Shown here: positions 1 to 7,157 of the stretch, one piece after another | Layout: every line of letters begins with the position of its first letter | Position numbering within the stretch: the first letter of the stretch is position 1 | Assembly (NCBI GenBank): GCA_945952575.1 | Contig: CAMFIY010000098.1 | Span: 1 to 9,063 of the forward strand | Source: an uncultured Leucobacter sp. | GTDB taxonomy: Bacteria > Actinomycetota > Actinomycetes > Actinomycetales > Microbacteriaceae | DNA length: 9,063 bases | Direction: 5' to 3' | Translations under genes and position numbers: made by a program | The notes under the pieces: model-generated | Database searches by the model: none | The model's input: the letters and a program-made list of their open reading frames with translations, nothing else | What the model was told of the DNA's origin: nothing

Positions 1-885
1 ATGACCGCGCCGCGCACCACTCAGATCGCGCTCACCCGGGCTCAGGCGCAGGATCCGGGCGCGTTCGTCCAGCTCACCCGCCGGCTCGGCGTCGCCGGGC
101 TGATCGCGAGCGGCGTGCTCGCAGTCATCGTGCTCGCCGCGGCCCTCGCGCCGTGGATCGCGCCGTACGATCCCAACTTCCCCGACCTGACCGCAGCGCT
201 CAGCGGACCGAGCGCGCAGCACCTGCTCGGCGCCGACGCCCTCGGCCGCGACCTGCTCTCCCGACTCATGTGGGGGGCCAGGATCACCCTGCTCGGCCCG
301 ACGCTCGTGATCCTCATCGCGACCGTGGTCGGCACGATGCTCGCGCTGATCGCCGCATGGAACGGCGGGATCGTCGACACGGTGATCTCCTGGATCCTCG
401 ACGTGCTGTTCTCGGTGCCGGGCATCGTCTTCGGCCTCATCGCCGTCGCGATCTTCGGCCCGAACCTCATGACGGTGGTGGCCGGTCTCGCGATCGGCTA
501 CATCCCCTACGTGGCCCGCGTCGTCCGCGGCGCCGCCCTGCGCGAGCGGCGCATGCCCTATGTGCAGGCCGCCTGGCTGCAGGGCCAGTCGGGCTTCGGG
601 ATCAGCCTCCGCCAGATCCTGCCCAACGTGCAGCCGATCGTCACCGCCCAGGCGGTGTCGTCGCTCGGCTTCGCCGTCGTCGACCTGGCCGCGGTGTCGT
701 TCCTCGGCCTCGGCGTCCAGCCGCCGACCGCCGACCTCGGCATCATGGTCAAGAGCGGATTCGACGCGATGCTGCGCGGCCAGCCGGGCGAGGCGATCAG
801 CGCCGGCCTCGCGATCGTGCTGATCGTGTGGAGCATCACCGTGATCGGCGACCGCCTCACCTCGAACGCAAGGAGCCCCCGATGA
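1..885 (+). CDS. ABC transporter permease, DppC/OppC/NikC type
   Basis: Inner-membrane permease of a peptide/nickel/opine-type ABC importer, which forms the translocation path with a second permease. The 294-residue length is usual for DppC/OppC. A cytoplasmic N-terminus is followed by a first membrane helix at about 33-53. Next come the family motif HLLGADALGRDLLSRLMWGA (74-93), further hydrophobic helices between about 97 and 175, and two more near 218-238 and 265-284. The cytoplasmic EAA-type coupling loop is at about 187-210 (YVQAAWLQGQSGFGISLRQI then LPN). It has AWLQG where many relatives have AARALG. The ATG is the first base of the window, so any upstream overlap with a partner permease cannot be seen. 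The stop overlaps the next start by 4 bases (ATGA), so the two are very probably cotranscribed and translationally coupled. The family is certain; the transported substrate cannot be read from the permease. Confidence 0.93.
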   Translation: MTAPRTTQIALTRAQAQDPGAFVQLTRRLGVAGLIASGVLAVIVLAAALAPWIAPYDPNFPDLTAALSGPSAQHLLGADALGRDLLSRLMWGARITLLGPTLVILIATVVGTMLALIAAWNGGIVDTVISWILDVLFSVPGIVFGLIAVAIFGPNLMTVVAGLAIGYIPYVARVVRGAALRERRMPYVQAAWLQGQSGFGISLRQILPNVQPIVTAQAVSSLGFAVVDLAAVSFLGLGVQPPTADLGIMVKSGFDAMLRGQPGEAISAGLAIVLIVWSITVIGDRLTSNARSPR

Positions 886-1739
886 GCGCACCACTGCTCG
901 AGATCGAGAATCTCCACGCGAGCCTCGTCACCAAGTACCGCAGGCTCGACCTGCTGAACGGCGTCAGCCTCACCCTCGACCGCGGCGAGGCGCTCGGCCT
1001 CGTCGGCGAGTCGGGATCGGGCAAATCGCTGACCACCCGCGCCGTGATGCGGATGCTCGCCAAGGGTTTCCGCACCGAGGGAGACATCCGTTTCGACGGA
1101 GAGTTGGTGCTCGGCATGGGCCGCGAGCGGCTGCGGAAGTATCGGGCGACCGATGTGGGGATCATCTTCCAGGATCCGCGCGCGCACGTGAACCCGGTGC
1201 ACAAGGTCGGCGACTTCCTCACCGAGGCGCTCGTGCGGGACCGCGGAGTGAAGCTCGAGGAGGCCGAGCGCCGCGCCGTCGAGCTGCTCGACGAGGTCGG
1301 TGTGCGCAATCCGGAGCAGCGCCTGCGCCAGTACCCGCACGAGCTCTCGGGCGGACTGCTGCAGCGTGTCATGATCGCGAGCGTGCTGCTCGCCGAGCCG
1401 CAGCTCATCCTCGCCGACGAGCCGACGACTGCGCTCGACGTGACCGCGCAATCCGATGTGATGGCGATCCTCGACGAGCAGCGGAAGGCTCGCGGGCTCT
1501 CGCTGCTGTTCATCACGCACGACCTCGAGCTCGCGAACGCCTGCACCGACCGGCTCGCCGTGATGTACGCGGGCGAGATCGTCGAGCAGGGCGCGCACGT
1601 CTACGATGCGCCCACACACCCGTACACGATCGAGCTGCTGGGGGCGCGCCCGAGCATCGAGGAGCGGCACGACCGGCTCCCGGTGCTCTCGTACAACCTC
1701 GAACTGCACGAGGAGCTGAAGGCGAGGGCCCAGGCATGA
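882..1739 (+). CDS. ABC transporter ATP-binding protein, DppD/OppD/NikD-like
   Basis: Cytoplasmic ATPase subunit that powers the importer, working as a pair with the product of the next gene. The protein has 285 residues. Walker A is GESGSGKS (42-49), the Q-loop glutamine is Q97 in FQDPR, the signature is LSGGLLQR (155-162), Walker B is LILADEPT (175-182), and the switch histidine is H213 in ITHD. The signature resembles the LSGGMLQR form of NikD-type ATPases more than the LSGGMRQR of OppD. The C-terminal HPYT motif typical of peptide-type ATPases is present (246-249), but the protein ends soon after, making it about 35-45 residues shorter than a typical DppD. The start is supported by AAGGAG at 870-875, 6 bases upstream, and by the ATGA overlap with the permease stop. 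The ATPase family is certain; the substrate is unknown. Confidence 0.95.
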   Translation: MSAPLLEIENLHASLVTKYRRLDLLNGVSLTLDRGEALGLVGESGSGKSLTTRAVMRMLAKGFRTEGDIRFDGELVLGMGRERLRKYRATDVGIIFQDPRAHVNPVHKVGDFLTEALVRDRGVKLEEAERRAVELLDEVGVRNPEQRLRQYPHELSGGLLQRVMIASVLLAEPQLILADEPTTALDVTAQSDVMAILDEQRKARGLSLLFITHDLELANACTDRLAVMYAGEIVEQGAHVYDAPTHPYTIELLGARPSIEERHDRLPVLSYNLELHEELKARAQA

Positions 1740-2602
1740 GCGACGACACCCCATCGGCACGCGCGGCGGAGGCGTCGCACGGCGCAGCCGCCGACCCGCT
1801 GATCCGCGTCACGGACCTGCGCAAGGTGTTCCCCGCCCCGCGCGGCACGAAGGGCGAGGACGTCGTCGCGGTCGACGGCGTCTCCTTCGACCTGATGCCC
1901 GACGAGTGCCTCGCCATCGTCGGCGAGTCGGGATCGGGCAAGACCACGGTCGCGCGCATGATCGTGGGGCTCGAGACCGTCACTGCGGGCACCGTCACGG
2001 TGCTCGGCCAGGATCGGACCTCGGCTCCGCGAAGCCTGCGGGATCGCCGGGTCCGCGCCCGCGAGGTGCAGTACGTGTTCCAGGATCCGTACTCCTCGCT
2101 CAACGGCCGGCAGCGCATCGGCGACGTGATCATGTCGAACCTCAAGCTGCACGGCGCGGCGGGCGATGTGCGCGCCGCGGCGCAGGGCATCCTCGACTCC
2201 GTCGGGCTGGCCCAGCGCTTCTTCGACCGCTACCCGCGCGAGCTCTCGGGCGGCCAGCGGCAGCGCGTCGCGATCGCGCGGGCACTCGCCGCCGATCCGA
2301 AGGTCATCGTGCTGGACGAGGCCGTCGCCGCGCTCGACGTGTCGATCCAGGCCCAGATCCTCAATCTGCTCTCCGACATCAAGGCGGAGCGCAAGGTGAG
2401 CTACCTGTTCATCTCGCACGACCTCGCGGTGGTGAACCAGATCTCGGATCGGATGATCGTGATGGAGAACGGCACGGTCGTGGATCAGGGCGGCACCGTC
2501 GAGCTGCTGGCGAATCCCACCCACCCGTATACGCGCTCGCTCCGCGCCGCGGTGCCCGGTCCGGGCTGGAAGCCGGTGCGGCGTGAGAGGCTGGCATCGT
2601 GA
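1736..2602 (+). CDS. ABC transporter ATP-binding protein, DppF/OppF/NikE-like
   Basis: Second ATPase of the importer, expected to heterodimerise with the preceding ATPase under the two permeases. The protein has 288 residues. Walker A is GESGSGKT (63-70), the Q-loop is Q116 in FQDPYSSLN, the signature is LSGGQRQR (170-177), and Walker B with the D-loop is VIVLDEAVAALD (190-201) with catalytic E195. The switch histidine is H228 in ISHD, and the terminal HPYT is at 263-266. DEAVAALD in place of DEPTSALD is a common variant in the OppF branch. An extra N-terminal stretch of about 20 residues rich in Ala, Ser and Asp precedes the domain. The ATG overlaps the preceding stop by 4 bases, with GAGGG at 1724-1728 as a plausible ribosome binding site. 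The stop overlaps the next GTG start. ATPase identity is certain; the DppF-like assignment rests on order and motifs. Confidence 0.95.
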   Translation: MSDDTPSARAAEASHGAAADPLIRVTDLRKVFPAPRGTKGEDVVAVDGVSFDLMPDECLAIVGESGSGKTTVARMIVGLETVTAGTVTVLGQDRTSAPRSLRDRRVRAREVQYVFQDPYSSLNGRQRIGDVIMSNLKLHGAAGDVRAAAQGILDSVGLAQRFFDRYPRELSGGQRQRVAIARALAADPKVIVLDEAVAALDVSIQAQILNLLSDIKAERKVSYLFISHDLAVVNQISDRMIVMENGTVVDQGGTVELLANPTHPYTRSLRAAVPGPGWKPVRRERLAS

Positions 2603-4152
2603 GCGGAATGGAGAACGCAGTGGCACCGACGGCTCAGGCGACCGCATCGCCGACGCGCGCGATCCGCGCCGCCCATGTGCTCGCCTACCGCTCCGACCGG
2701 GCGGGCGGGCCCGGCTTCGTGGAGCTCGAGGACGCGACCGTGCTCGTGCGCGGCACCGGGATCGCGGCCGTCGCCACCGGGGCGGAGGGCGACGCGCTCG
2801 CCGCGGCGGCCGACGAGGTGACGGACCTGGGGGAGAGCCTGCTGATGCCCGGCCTCATCGATCTGGAGGGCCTCGTCGACATCGACCACCTGCAGCTCGA
2901 CTCCTGGTGGAGCCCGGAGCACTCGGCGCGGCTCGAGTGGTCGGAGGACTACGCGCGGCACCCCCGGGAGGTGCTCACCCCCGAGGAGCGGAGCACACTG
3001 CGCCGCTACGGCCTCGTCCAGCTGGCGCTGCACGGCATCACGAGCGCCATGCCGATCTCGACCGAGATCCACGGGGCCTGGGCCGAGACCCACGACGACA
3101 TGCTCGACACCGCCCGCACGGCATCCGAGCTGGGCCTCCGCGTCTTCCTCGGCCCGTCGTACCGCTCCGGGGTGCACATCTCGCACGCCGACGGATCGTC
3201 GGGCATCCACTGGGAGCCGGGCAAGGGCGAAGCCGGTCTCGCCGACGCCGTCCGATTCATCGACACGGTCGCCGAGCTCGAGGATCCGCTCGTCACGGCG
3301 GTGCTCGTCCCGTGCCGCGTCGAGACCGTGACCGACGAGCTGCTCGCGCGGACGGCCGAGGTCTCCGCCGAGCGCGACGTGCTGGTGCGCGTGCACGCGA
3401 CGCAGGGGCTCGACGAGGAGATCGGGATCCTGCGGCGAGACGGCCGAGGCGCGCCCCTCGACATGCTCGACCGCGTGGGCCTGCTGAACGAGCGGCTCAT
3501 CATCGCGCACGGCGTGTACATCGACATCCATCCCGACGTGCACGGCGAGGACCGGGGCGACCTGGCCCGGCTCGCGGCCGCGGGCGTGAGCATCGTGCAC
3601 TGCCCCGTCACCAACGCCAGGTACGCGTATCTGCTCGAGCGCCTCGGGCTGTACCTCGAGGCCGGCGTCGGGGTCGCTCTCGGCACGGACTCGTTCCCGC
3701 CGGATCTGATCCGCGCCATCGACACCGGCGTGCAGCTGGCGAAGCACCAGTACGAGGATCTGGGCCACGGCATGCTCGCCGAGTACGTGGAGGCGGCGAC
3801 GCTGGGCGGCGCTCGCGCGCTGCGCCGCCCGGATCTCGGGCGCATCGAGGCCGGCGCGCAGGCCGACCTCGTCGCCTTCTCGCTCGCCGATCTCCGGATG
3901 GGGGCGGTCGACGACCCGATCCGCACCCTGACGCTCTCGGGCACCGGTCGCGACGCCCATTTCAGCATGGTCGCCGGCCGCGTGGTGATGGAGGAGGGCC
4001 GGATCCCGGGCCTCGACGTCGAGGCGCTGCGCGCCGAGGGCCAGCGCATCTTCGAGAAGCTGCGCGCCGCCTACCCGGAACGCGACGCGCTCGCGGGCCC
4101 CGAGGGATCGACGGAGGAGGAGCTGTTCCCGCCGGTCTTTCCGCGGGGGTAG
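2599..4152 (+). CDS. amidohydrolase-superfamily protein lacking the HxH motif
   Basis: Predicted cytoplasmic metal-dependent C-N hydrolase or deaminase of the amidohydrolase superfamily, nearest by motif to the Atz/Trz, chlorohydrolase and guanine-deaminase-like branch. The protein has 517 residues, somewhat longer than the usual 430-480. Visible parts are an N-terminal beta-sandwich strand set ending at PGLID (84-88), H266 in VRVHATQG, H304 in IIAHGVYID, H334 in IVHCPVTNA, D364 in ALGTDSFPPD, and the C-terminal sandwich strand GRIEAGAQADLVAF (414-427). The strand-1 HxH metal motif that normally follows PGLID is absent: those positions are E90 and L92, in PGLIDLEGLVDIDH. Either this is a divergent subgroup with other ligands, perhaps D94, D96 or H97, or the active site is altered. 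The GTG start overlaps the ATPase stop (GTGA), with GAGAGG at 2585-2590. An internal ATG at 2608 is the alternative start. Its place after the ATPases suggests it acts on the imported compound. Confidence 0.85.
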   Translation: MSGMENAVAPTAQATASPTRAIRAAHVLAYRSDRAGGPGFVELEDATVLVRGTGIAAVATGAEGDALAAAADEVTDLGESLLMPGLIDLEGLVDIDHLQLDSWWSPEHSARLEWSEDYARHPREVLTPEERSTLRRYGLVQLALHGITSAMPISTEIHGAWAETHDDMLDTARTASELGLRVFLGPSYRSGVHISHADGSSGIHWEPGKGEAGLADAVRFIDTVAELEDPLVTAVLVPCRVETVTDELLARTAEVSAERDVLVRVHATQGLDEEIGILRRDGRGAPLDMLDRVGLLNERLIIAHGVYIDIHPDVHGEDRGDLARLAAAGVSIVHCPVTNARYAYLLERLGLYLEAGVGVALGTDSFPPDLIRAIDTGVQLAKHQYEDLGHGMLAEYVEAATLGGARALRRPDLGRIEAGAQADLVAFSLADLRMGAVDDPIRTLTLSGTGRDAHFSMVAGRVVMEEGRIPGLDVEALRAEGQRIFEKLRAAYPERDALAGPEGSTEEELFPPVFPRG

Positions 4153-4184
4153 CCCGCGACCATGGCGACCCCGCACCCGCTCAC

Positions 4185-4192
4185 GGAAGGAA
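4185..4192 (+). promoter_or_regulatory. ribosome binding site of the CodA-like gene
   Basis: GGAAGGAA lies just before the ATG at 4197, with about 4-6 bases of spacing. It fixes that start over the out-of-frame ATG at 4162 in the same 44-base gap. The frame is open far upstream (from 2583), so this site, not the longest reading frame, defines the gene. Confidence 0.7.
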
Positions 4193-4196
4193 CCCG

Positions 4197-5423
4197 ATGA
4201 TCATCCGCAACGCCCGCCCCTGGGGCGGCCCCGCATCCGACGTGACCATCGAGGGCGACCGCATCGCCGCGATCGCATCGCACGACGCGGAGGCGCCGGC
4301 CTCGCCGGGCGCCGATCGCGCCGGCGAGATCGACGGTCGGGGCCGGATCCTGATCCCCTCCTTCAGCGACGTGCACGTGCATCTCGACTCCACGCGGATC
4401 GGACTGCCCTTCCGCCCGCACACCGGCGAGCCCGGGATCTGGGGCATGGTCATGAACGACCGGGACAATTGGCGGACCGCCGAGGTGGGCCTGCCCGAGC
4501 GCGTCGCCGGCACGCTCGAGCGGATGATCGCCCGCGGCACCACGAGGGTGCGCAGCTACGCGCAGGTGGATCTCGACTGCCGGCTCGAGAAGTTCGACGC
4601 CGTGGTCGCCGCCAAGGAGAAGTTCGCGCGGCACGCCGAGGTGCAGCTCACGGTGTTCCCGCAGGCCGGGATCCTGCGCGAGCCGGGTACGGCCGACGTG
4701 CTCGAGGAGGCGCTCAAGCAGGGCGCCGAGGTGATGGGCGGGATCGATCCCTGCTTGATCGACCGCGATCCGGCGGGCCATCTCGACATCGTGTTCGGCC
4801 TCGCCGAGAAGTACCAGGTGGAGGTCGACATCCACCTGCACGAGCCCGGTGAGCTCGGGGTGTTCAGCACCGATCTGATCCTGGAGCGCACCCGTGCACT
4901 CGGCATGCAGGGCAAGGTCACCCTGTCGCACGCCTACGAGCTCGGCGCGGTCTCGGAGGCGACGAGTCGACGGCTGATCGACGAGTTCGCCGAGCTCGAC
5001 GTCTCCATGGCGACCGTCGCGCCCGCGGCGCCCGACCAGCTCTCGCTCGTGGAGCTGTCGAACTCCGGCGTGCGGGTCGGACTCGGGGAGGACGGCCAGC
5101 GCGACTACTGGAGCCCCTACGGCAACTGCGACCTGCTCGACCGCACCTGGCAGCTCGCCTTCACCAACTACTTCCGCGACGACGAGCTGATCGAGCACTG
5201 CCTCGCGGTCGCGACGGTGGGCGGCGCCTCGATCATGAGCCGCGACGTCCCCCGACTGGCCGGCACGACCGACCGGCCGGGGCTGGCGGTGGGGGATCGC
5301 GCGTCGCTCGTGCTGGTCGATGGCGAGACGGTCGCCAGCACCGTGATGGATCGCGGCACCGACCGCACGGTGATCCACGACGGTCGCGTCGTCGCCGACG
5401 GGCTGCAGGTGCTCCCGCTCTGA
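4197..5423 (+). CDS. cytosine-deaminase (CodA)-like amidohydrolase
   Basis: Predicted cytoplasmic deaminase that removes ammonia or an amine from a nitrogen heterocycle. The protein has 408 residues, against about 427 for E. coli CodA. Compared from memory with CodA, all key residues are present: metal ligands H60 and H62 (DVHVHLD), H213 (DIHLHEPGE), H245 (LSHAYELG) and D299 (GEDGQRDYW), plus catalytic E216. Q156 in VFPQAGIL matches the CodA glutamine that contacts the pyrimidine, and the WSPYGNCDLLD stretch (305-315) matches the WYPLGTANML block. Two differences stand out. The VRTHVD block is VRSYAQVD (118-125), and the residue after the metal aspartate, D314 in CodA, is G300. These make plain cytosine a less safe guess. 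AtzC-type isopropylammelide hydrolases, isoguanine deaminase and creatinine deaminase are alternatives. It follows the first amidohydrolase after a 44-base gap and is probably in the same operon. The subfamily is well supported; the substrate is not. Confidence 0.88.
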   Translation: MIIRNARPWGGPASDVTIEGDRIAAIASHDAEAPASPGADRAGEIDGRGRILIPSFSDVHVHLDSTRIGLPFRPHTGEPGIWGMVMNDRDNWRTAEVGLPERVAGTLERMIARGTTRVRSYAQVDLDCRLEKFDAVVAAKEKFARHAEVQLTVFPQAGILREPGTADVLEEALKQGAEVMGGIDPCLIDRDPAGHLDIVFGLAEKYQVEVDIHLHEPGELGVFSTDLILERTRALGMQGKVTLSHAYELGAVSEATSRRLIDEFAELDVSMATVAPAAPDQLSLVELSNSGVRVGLGEDGQRDYWSPYGNCDLLDRTWQLAFTNYFRDDELIEHCLAVATVGGASIMSRDVPRLAGTTDRPGLAVGDRASLVLVDGETVASTVMDRGTDRTVIHDGRVVADGLQVLPL

Positions 5424-5451
5424 ATCGCCGCGCCCCTCTCCGTGCGACCTC

Positions 5452-5457
5452 TAAGCT
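5452..5457 (+). promoter_or_regulatory. possible -10 element for a leaderless transcript
   Basis: TAAGCT fits the TAnnnT form of actinobacterial -10 elements and ends 6 bases before the thioesterase ATG at 5464. Transcription would then begin at or next to the A of the start codon. The only Shine-Dalgarno-like bases, TGAGG at 5457-5461, are too close to the ATG (2 bases) to work well. No convincing -35 box is seen. Readthrough from the upstream operon is equally possible. Confidence 0.35.
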
Positions 5458-5463
5458 GAGGCC

Positions 5464-5862
5464 ATGATCGAGTTCACGCAGATCGTGCGCAAGTGGGTCA
5501 AGCCCGAGGATCTCAACCAGCACGGCGCGCTCTTCGGCGGCCGGCTGCTGCAGTGGATCGACGAGGAGGCGGCGATCATCGCCGTCACCCAGCTCGGCAC
5601 GGTCGAGGTGGTGACGCGCTATGTCTCGGCGGTCGACTTCGTCGCGCGGGCCGACCGGGGCGACCTGCTCGAGCTCGAGTTCGGGATCGAGGGCTTCGGG
5701 CGCACCTCGATCACGCTGAACTGCCGGGTCGAGAACGCGGTCACCGGCGAGGAGGTGCTGCGACTCGATCGCATCGTCTTCGTGGCGGTCGACGATGTGG
5801 GACTGCCGCTGGCGCACGGCCGCACCGAGCCGACCGAGGGCACCGAGCGACTGCGTTCGTAG
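5464..5862 (+). CDS. acyl-CoA thioesterase, hotdog fold (YciA/ACOT-like)
   Basis: Small cytoplasmic enzyme predicted to hydrolyse acyl-CoA thioesters to free acid and CoA. At 132 residues it is a single hotdog domain, the usual size for the bacterial YciA-like family. The central-helix signature is NQHGALFGGRLLQWIDEEA (18-36), where N18, the GALFGG loop and D33 match the conserved catalytic and CoA-pocket positions. VTRYVSAVDFVARADRGDLL (49-68) matches the strand that follows in YciA relatives, and the remainder alternates as sheet strands. The start is the only sensible ATG; translation may be leaderless because no well-spaced ribosome binding site precedes it. It lies 40 bases after the CodA-like gene on the same strand and converges with the regulator gene. 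The link to the hydrolase genes is unclear. It may be a housekeeping neighbour instead of a pathway member. Acyl-chain specificity cannot be read from the sequence. Confidence 0.88.
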   Translation: MIEFTQIVRKWVKPEDLNQHGALFGGRLLQWIDEEAAIIAVTQLGTVEVVTRYVSAVDFVARADRGDLLELEFGIEGFGRTSITLNCRVENAVTGEEVLRLDRIVFVAVDDVGLPLAHGRTEPTEGTERLRS

Positions 5863-5863
5863 C

Positions 5864-5885
5864 CGTCGAACGACAGGGTTCGTCG
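5864..5885. terminator. weak hairpin between convergent genes
   Basis: CGTCGAAC and GTTCGTCG pair around the 6-base loop GACAGG with a single T-T mismatch, giving 7 of 8 pairs. It lies in the 50-base gap between the thioesterase stop and the regulator stop, where a bidirectional terminator would be expected. There is no T-tract on either side, so intrinsic termination is uncertain. Confidence 0.35.
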
Positions 5886-5912
5886 CCGGCGAGCGGCAGC
5901 GATGGTCGCGGG

Positions 5913-7118
5913 CTATCCTGCGGGATCCTCGAGCGTCGAGATCGCGGCGATGATCGCCGGGTGCAGAGCCAGGACGAGGTTCGCGAGTGCGGGAGCCGAG
6001 GCGACCGGCATCCCGATCTCCTCCTCGATCCGCGAAAGCCGGTAGCGGACCGTGTTCGGGTGGACGTAGAAGAGTTCGGCCGTGCGCGCCACGTTCTGCC
6101 CGGTGGCGAGGTAGGCGACCAGGGTCTCGCGCAGCGGGGAGGCGCCGATCGGCGCGAGGGTGCGTTCGACCCGTTCGCGCAGCTGGCGCTGATCCACGTG
6201 CGAGAGCAGCCACGTGGTGAGGTCGATCTGATCCATGCGCACCGCGCCCAGCTGCCCCGGCGCCGCCGAAGCGGCCGCCCAGTTCTGGCCGATCCGCAGT
6301 GCGGTCTCGGCCTCGCGCACGCCCTCGGGCACGGCGGCGAGGGAGATGAAGGGCGCCGATGCGCCGATCAGATAGTGGGCCGAGAGACCGTCGATGAGTC
6401 GCTCGGCCGGCGCCGTGTCGGGGAGGAGCGCGGAGACGGTGGCCGGCGCCTCCATGTCCACGCGATGCAGCATGATGAGCAGCGGGACGCCGTCGGACCG
6501 GGCCTGTGCGACGAGGCGTCCGACGTCGGCCGCCGTCGCCGAGCGGTCGTCGAGGGGCAGCGCCTCTATCGTGCGCACCGACGAATACGCCTGGAAGCCG
6601 AACTGCGTCGTCCGATTCCAGAAGCGATCCTCGCGCGAGGGCAGGATCCCGGCGTGCAACGCGGCCATCAGCTGCTCGTTGGCGCGCGGATCTCGCAGCG
6701 TCGCGCCGGACTGGATCCCGTGCACCGCGCTGAGCAGCCGCTCCGAGGTGTCCAGGAGCAGCTCGCTCAGCTCGACGATGCTGCGCGTGCCCCGGCTCGC
6801 GATCGCGATGACGTGGACCCCGGCGCGCAGCGCGACACGGCGGGTGTGCACCTCCCAGCGGCCGATCTCGAGGCTCAGCTCGACGCGGTTGGTCGCCGTC
6901 ACCTCGTTCCAGATCAGTTGCACGGGGGCCTCGCCGGTGCTCGCGACGATGTTGCCCTCGAAGTCGTAGACGATCGCCGAGCCGCGGCAGATCGTGGCCA
7001 TCCGCGCCACGAGCGCCTGCACCGGATCGGGCGACGAGACCGCCGCGAGCAGCGCGTTCGTGACGTCCACCGTGCGTCTGAGCCGCTCGTTCTCGGCGGC
7101 CGGATCCTCGCCCTTCAC
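5913..7118 (-). CDS. PucR/CdaR-family transcriptional regulator
   Basis: Predicted DNA-binding activator or repressor that senses a small molecule. The C-terminal PucR-type helix-turn-helix is clear at about 329-369: LRETLVAYLATGQNVARTAE, then the YVHPNTVRYRLSRIEEEIG block. An N-terminal helical stretch (8-35) leads into a GAF-like region (about 36-136, with IVYDFEGNIVAS), and a central domain of about 145-290 resembles the GGDEF-like linker of CdaR proteins. There is no in-frame ATG. The GTG at 7118 is chosen (401 residues) because upstream codons lose the strong G/C third-base bias of the gene. GTGs at 7199 (428 residues) and 7070 are alternatives, and none has a good Shine-Dalgarno. PucR-family regulators often control purine, allantoin, hydantoin or amino-acid use. 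Divergence from the hyuA-like gene suggests it controls that promoter. The family is sure; the start and ligand are not. Confidence 0.85.
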   Translation of the reverse strand: MKGEDPAAENERLRRTVDVTNALLAAVSSPDPVQALVARMATICRGSAIVYDFEGNIVASTGEAPVQLIWNEVTATNRVELSLEIGRWEVHTRRVALRAGVHVIAIASRGTRSIVELSELLLDTSERLLSAVHGIQSGATLRDPRANEQLMAALHAGILPSREDRFWNRTTQFGFQAYSSVRTIEALPLDDRSATAADVGRLVAQARSDGVPLLIMLHRVDMEAPATVSALLPDTAPAERLIDGLSAHYLIGASAPFISLAAVPEGVREAETALRIGQNWAAASAAPGQLGAVRMDQIDLTTWLLSHVDQRQLRERVERTLAPIGASPLRETLVAYLATGQNVARTAELFYVHPNTVRYRLSRIEEEIGMPVASAPALANLVLALHPAIIAAISTLEDPAG

Positions 7119-7157
7119 CGGACTGGAAGCTGTGAACTTGGAGGAAGCGGAGGTTTC

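Noticed and set aside
2332..2334. Possible Walker B defect in the second ATPase (DEAVAALD instead of DEPTSALD)
   Set aside because: The catalytic Glu (E195) and D-loop Asp are present, and this variant is common in OppF/DppF-type ATPases.
2485..4176. Long minus-strand open frame (563 codons), with a similar one at 4071-5378
   Set aside because: Antisense shadows of the amidohydrolase genes, rich in Arg, His, Gly and Ala with no domain motifs. Long antisense frames are expected at this GC content.
4153..4196. ATG at 4162 as an alternative start for the CodA-like gene
   Set aside because: It is out of frame with the gene (35 bases from the true ATG) and has no suitable ribosome binding site.
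2583..5423. One open frame of 946 codons on the plus strand covering both amidohydrolase genes
   Set aside because: Its first 538 codons are an Arg/Pro/Ala-rich shadow of the amidohydrolase at 2599-4152. Only the part from 4197 has family motifs, and a ribosome binding site marks that start. It is not a fusion protein.
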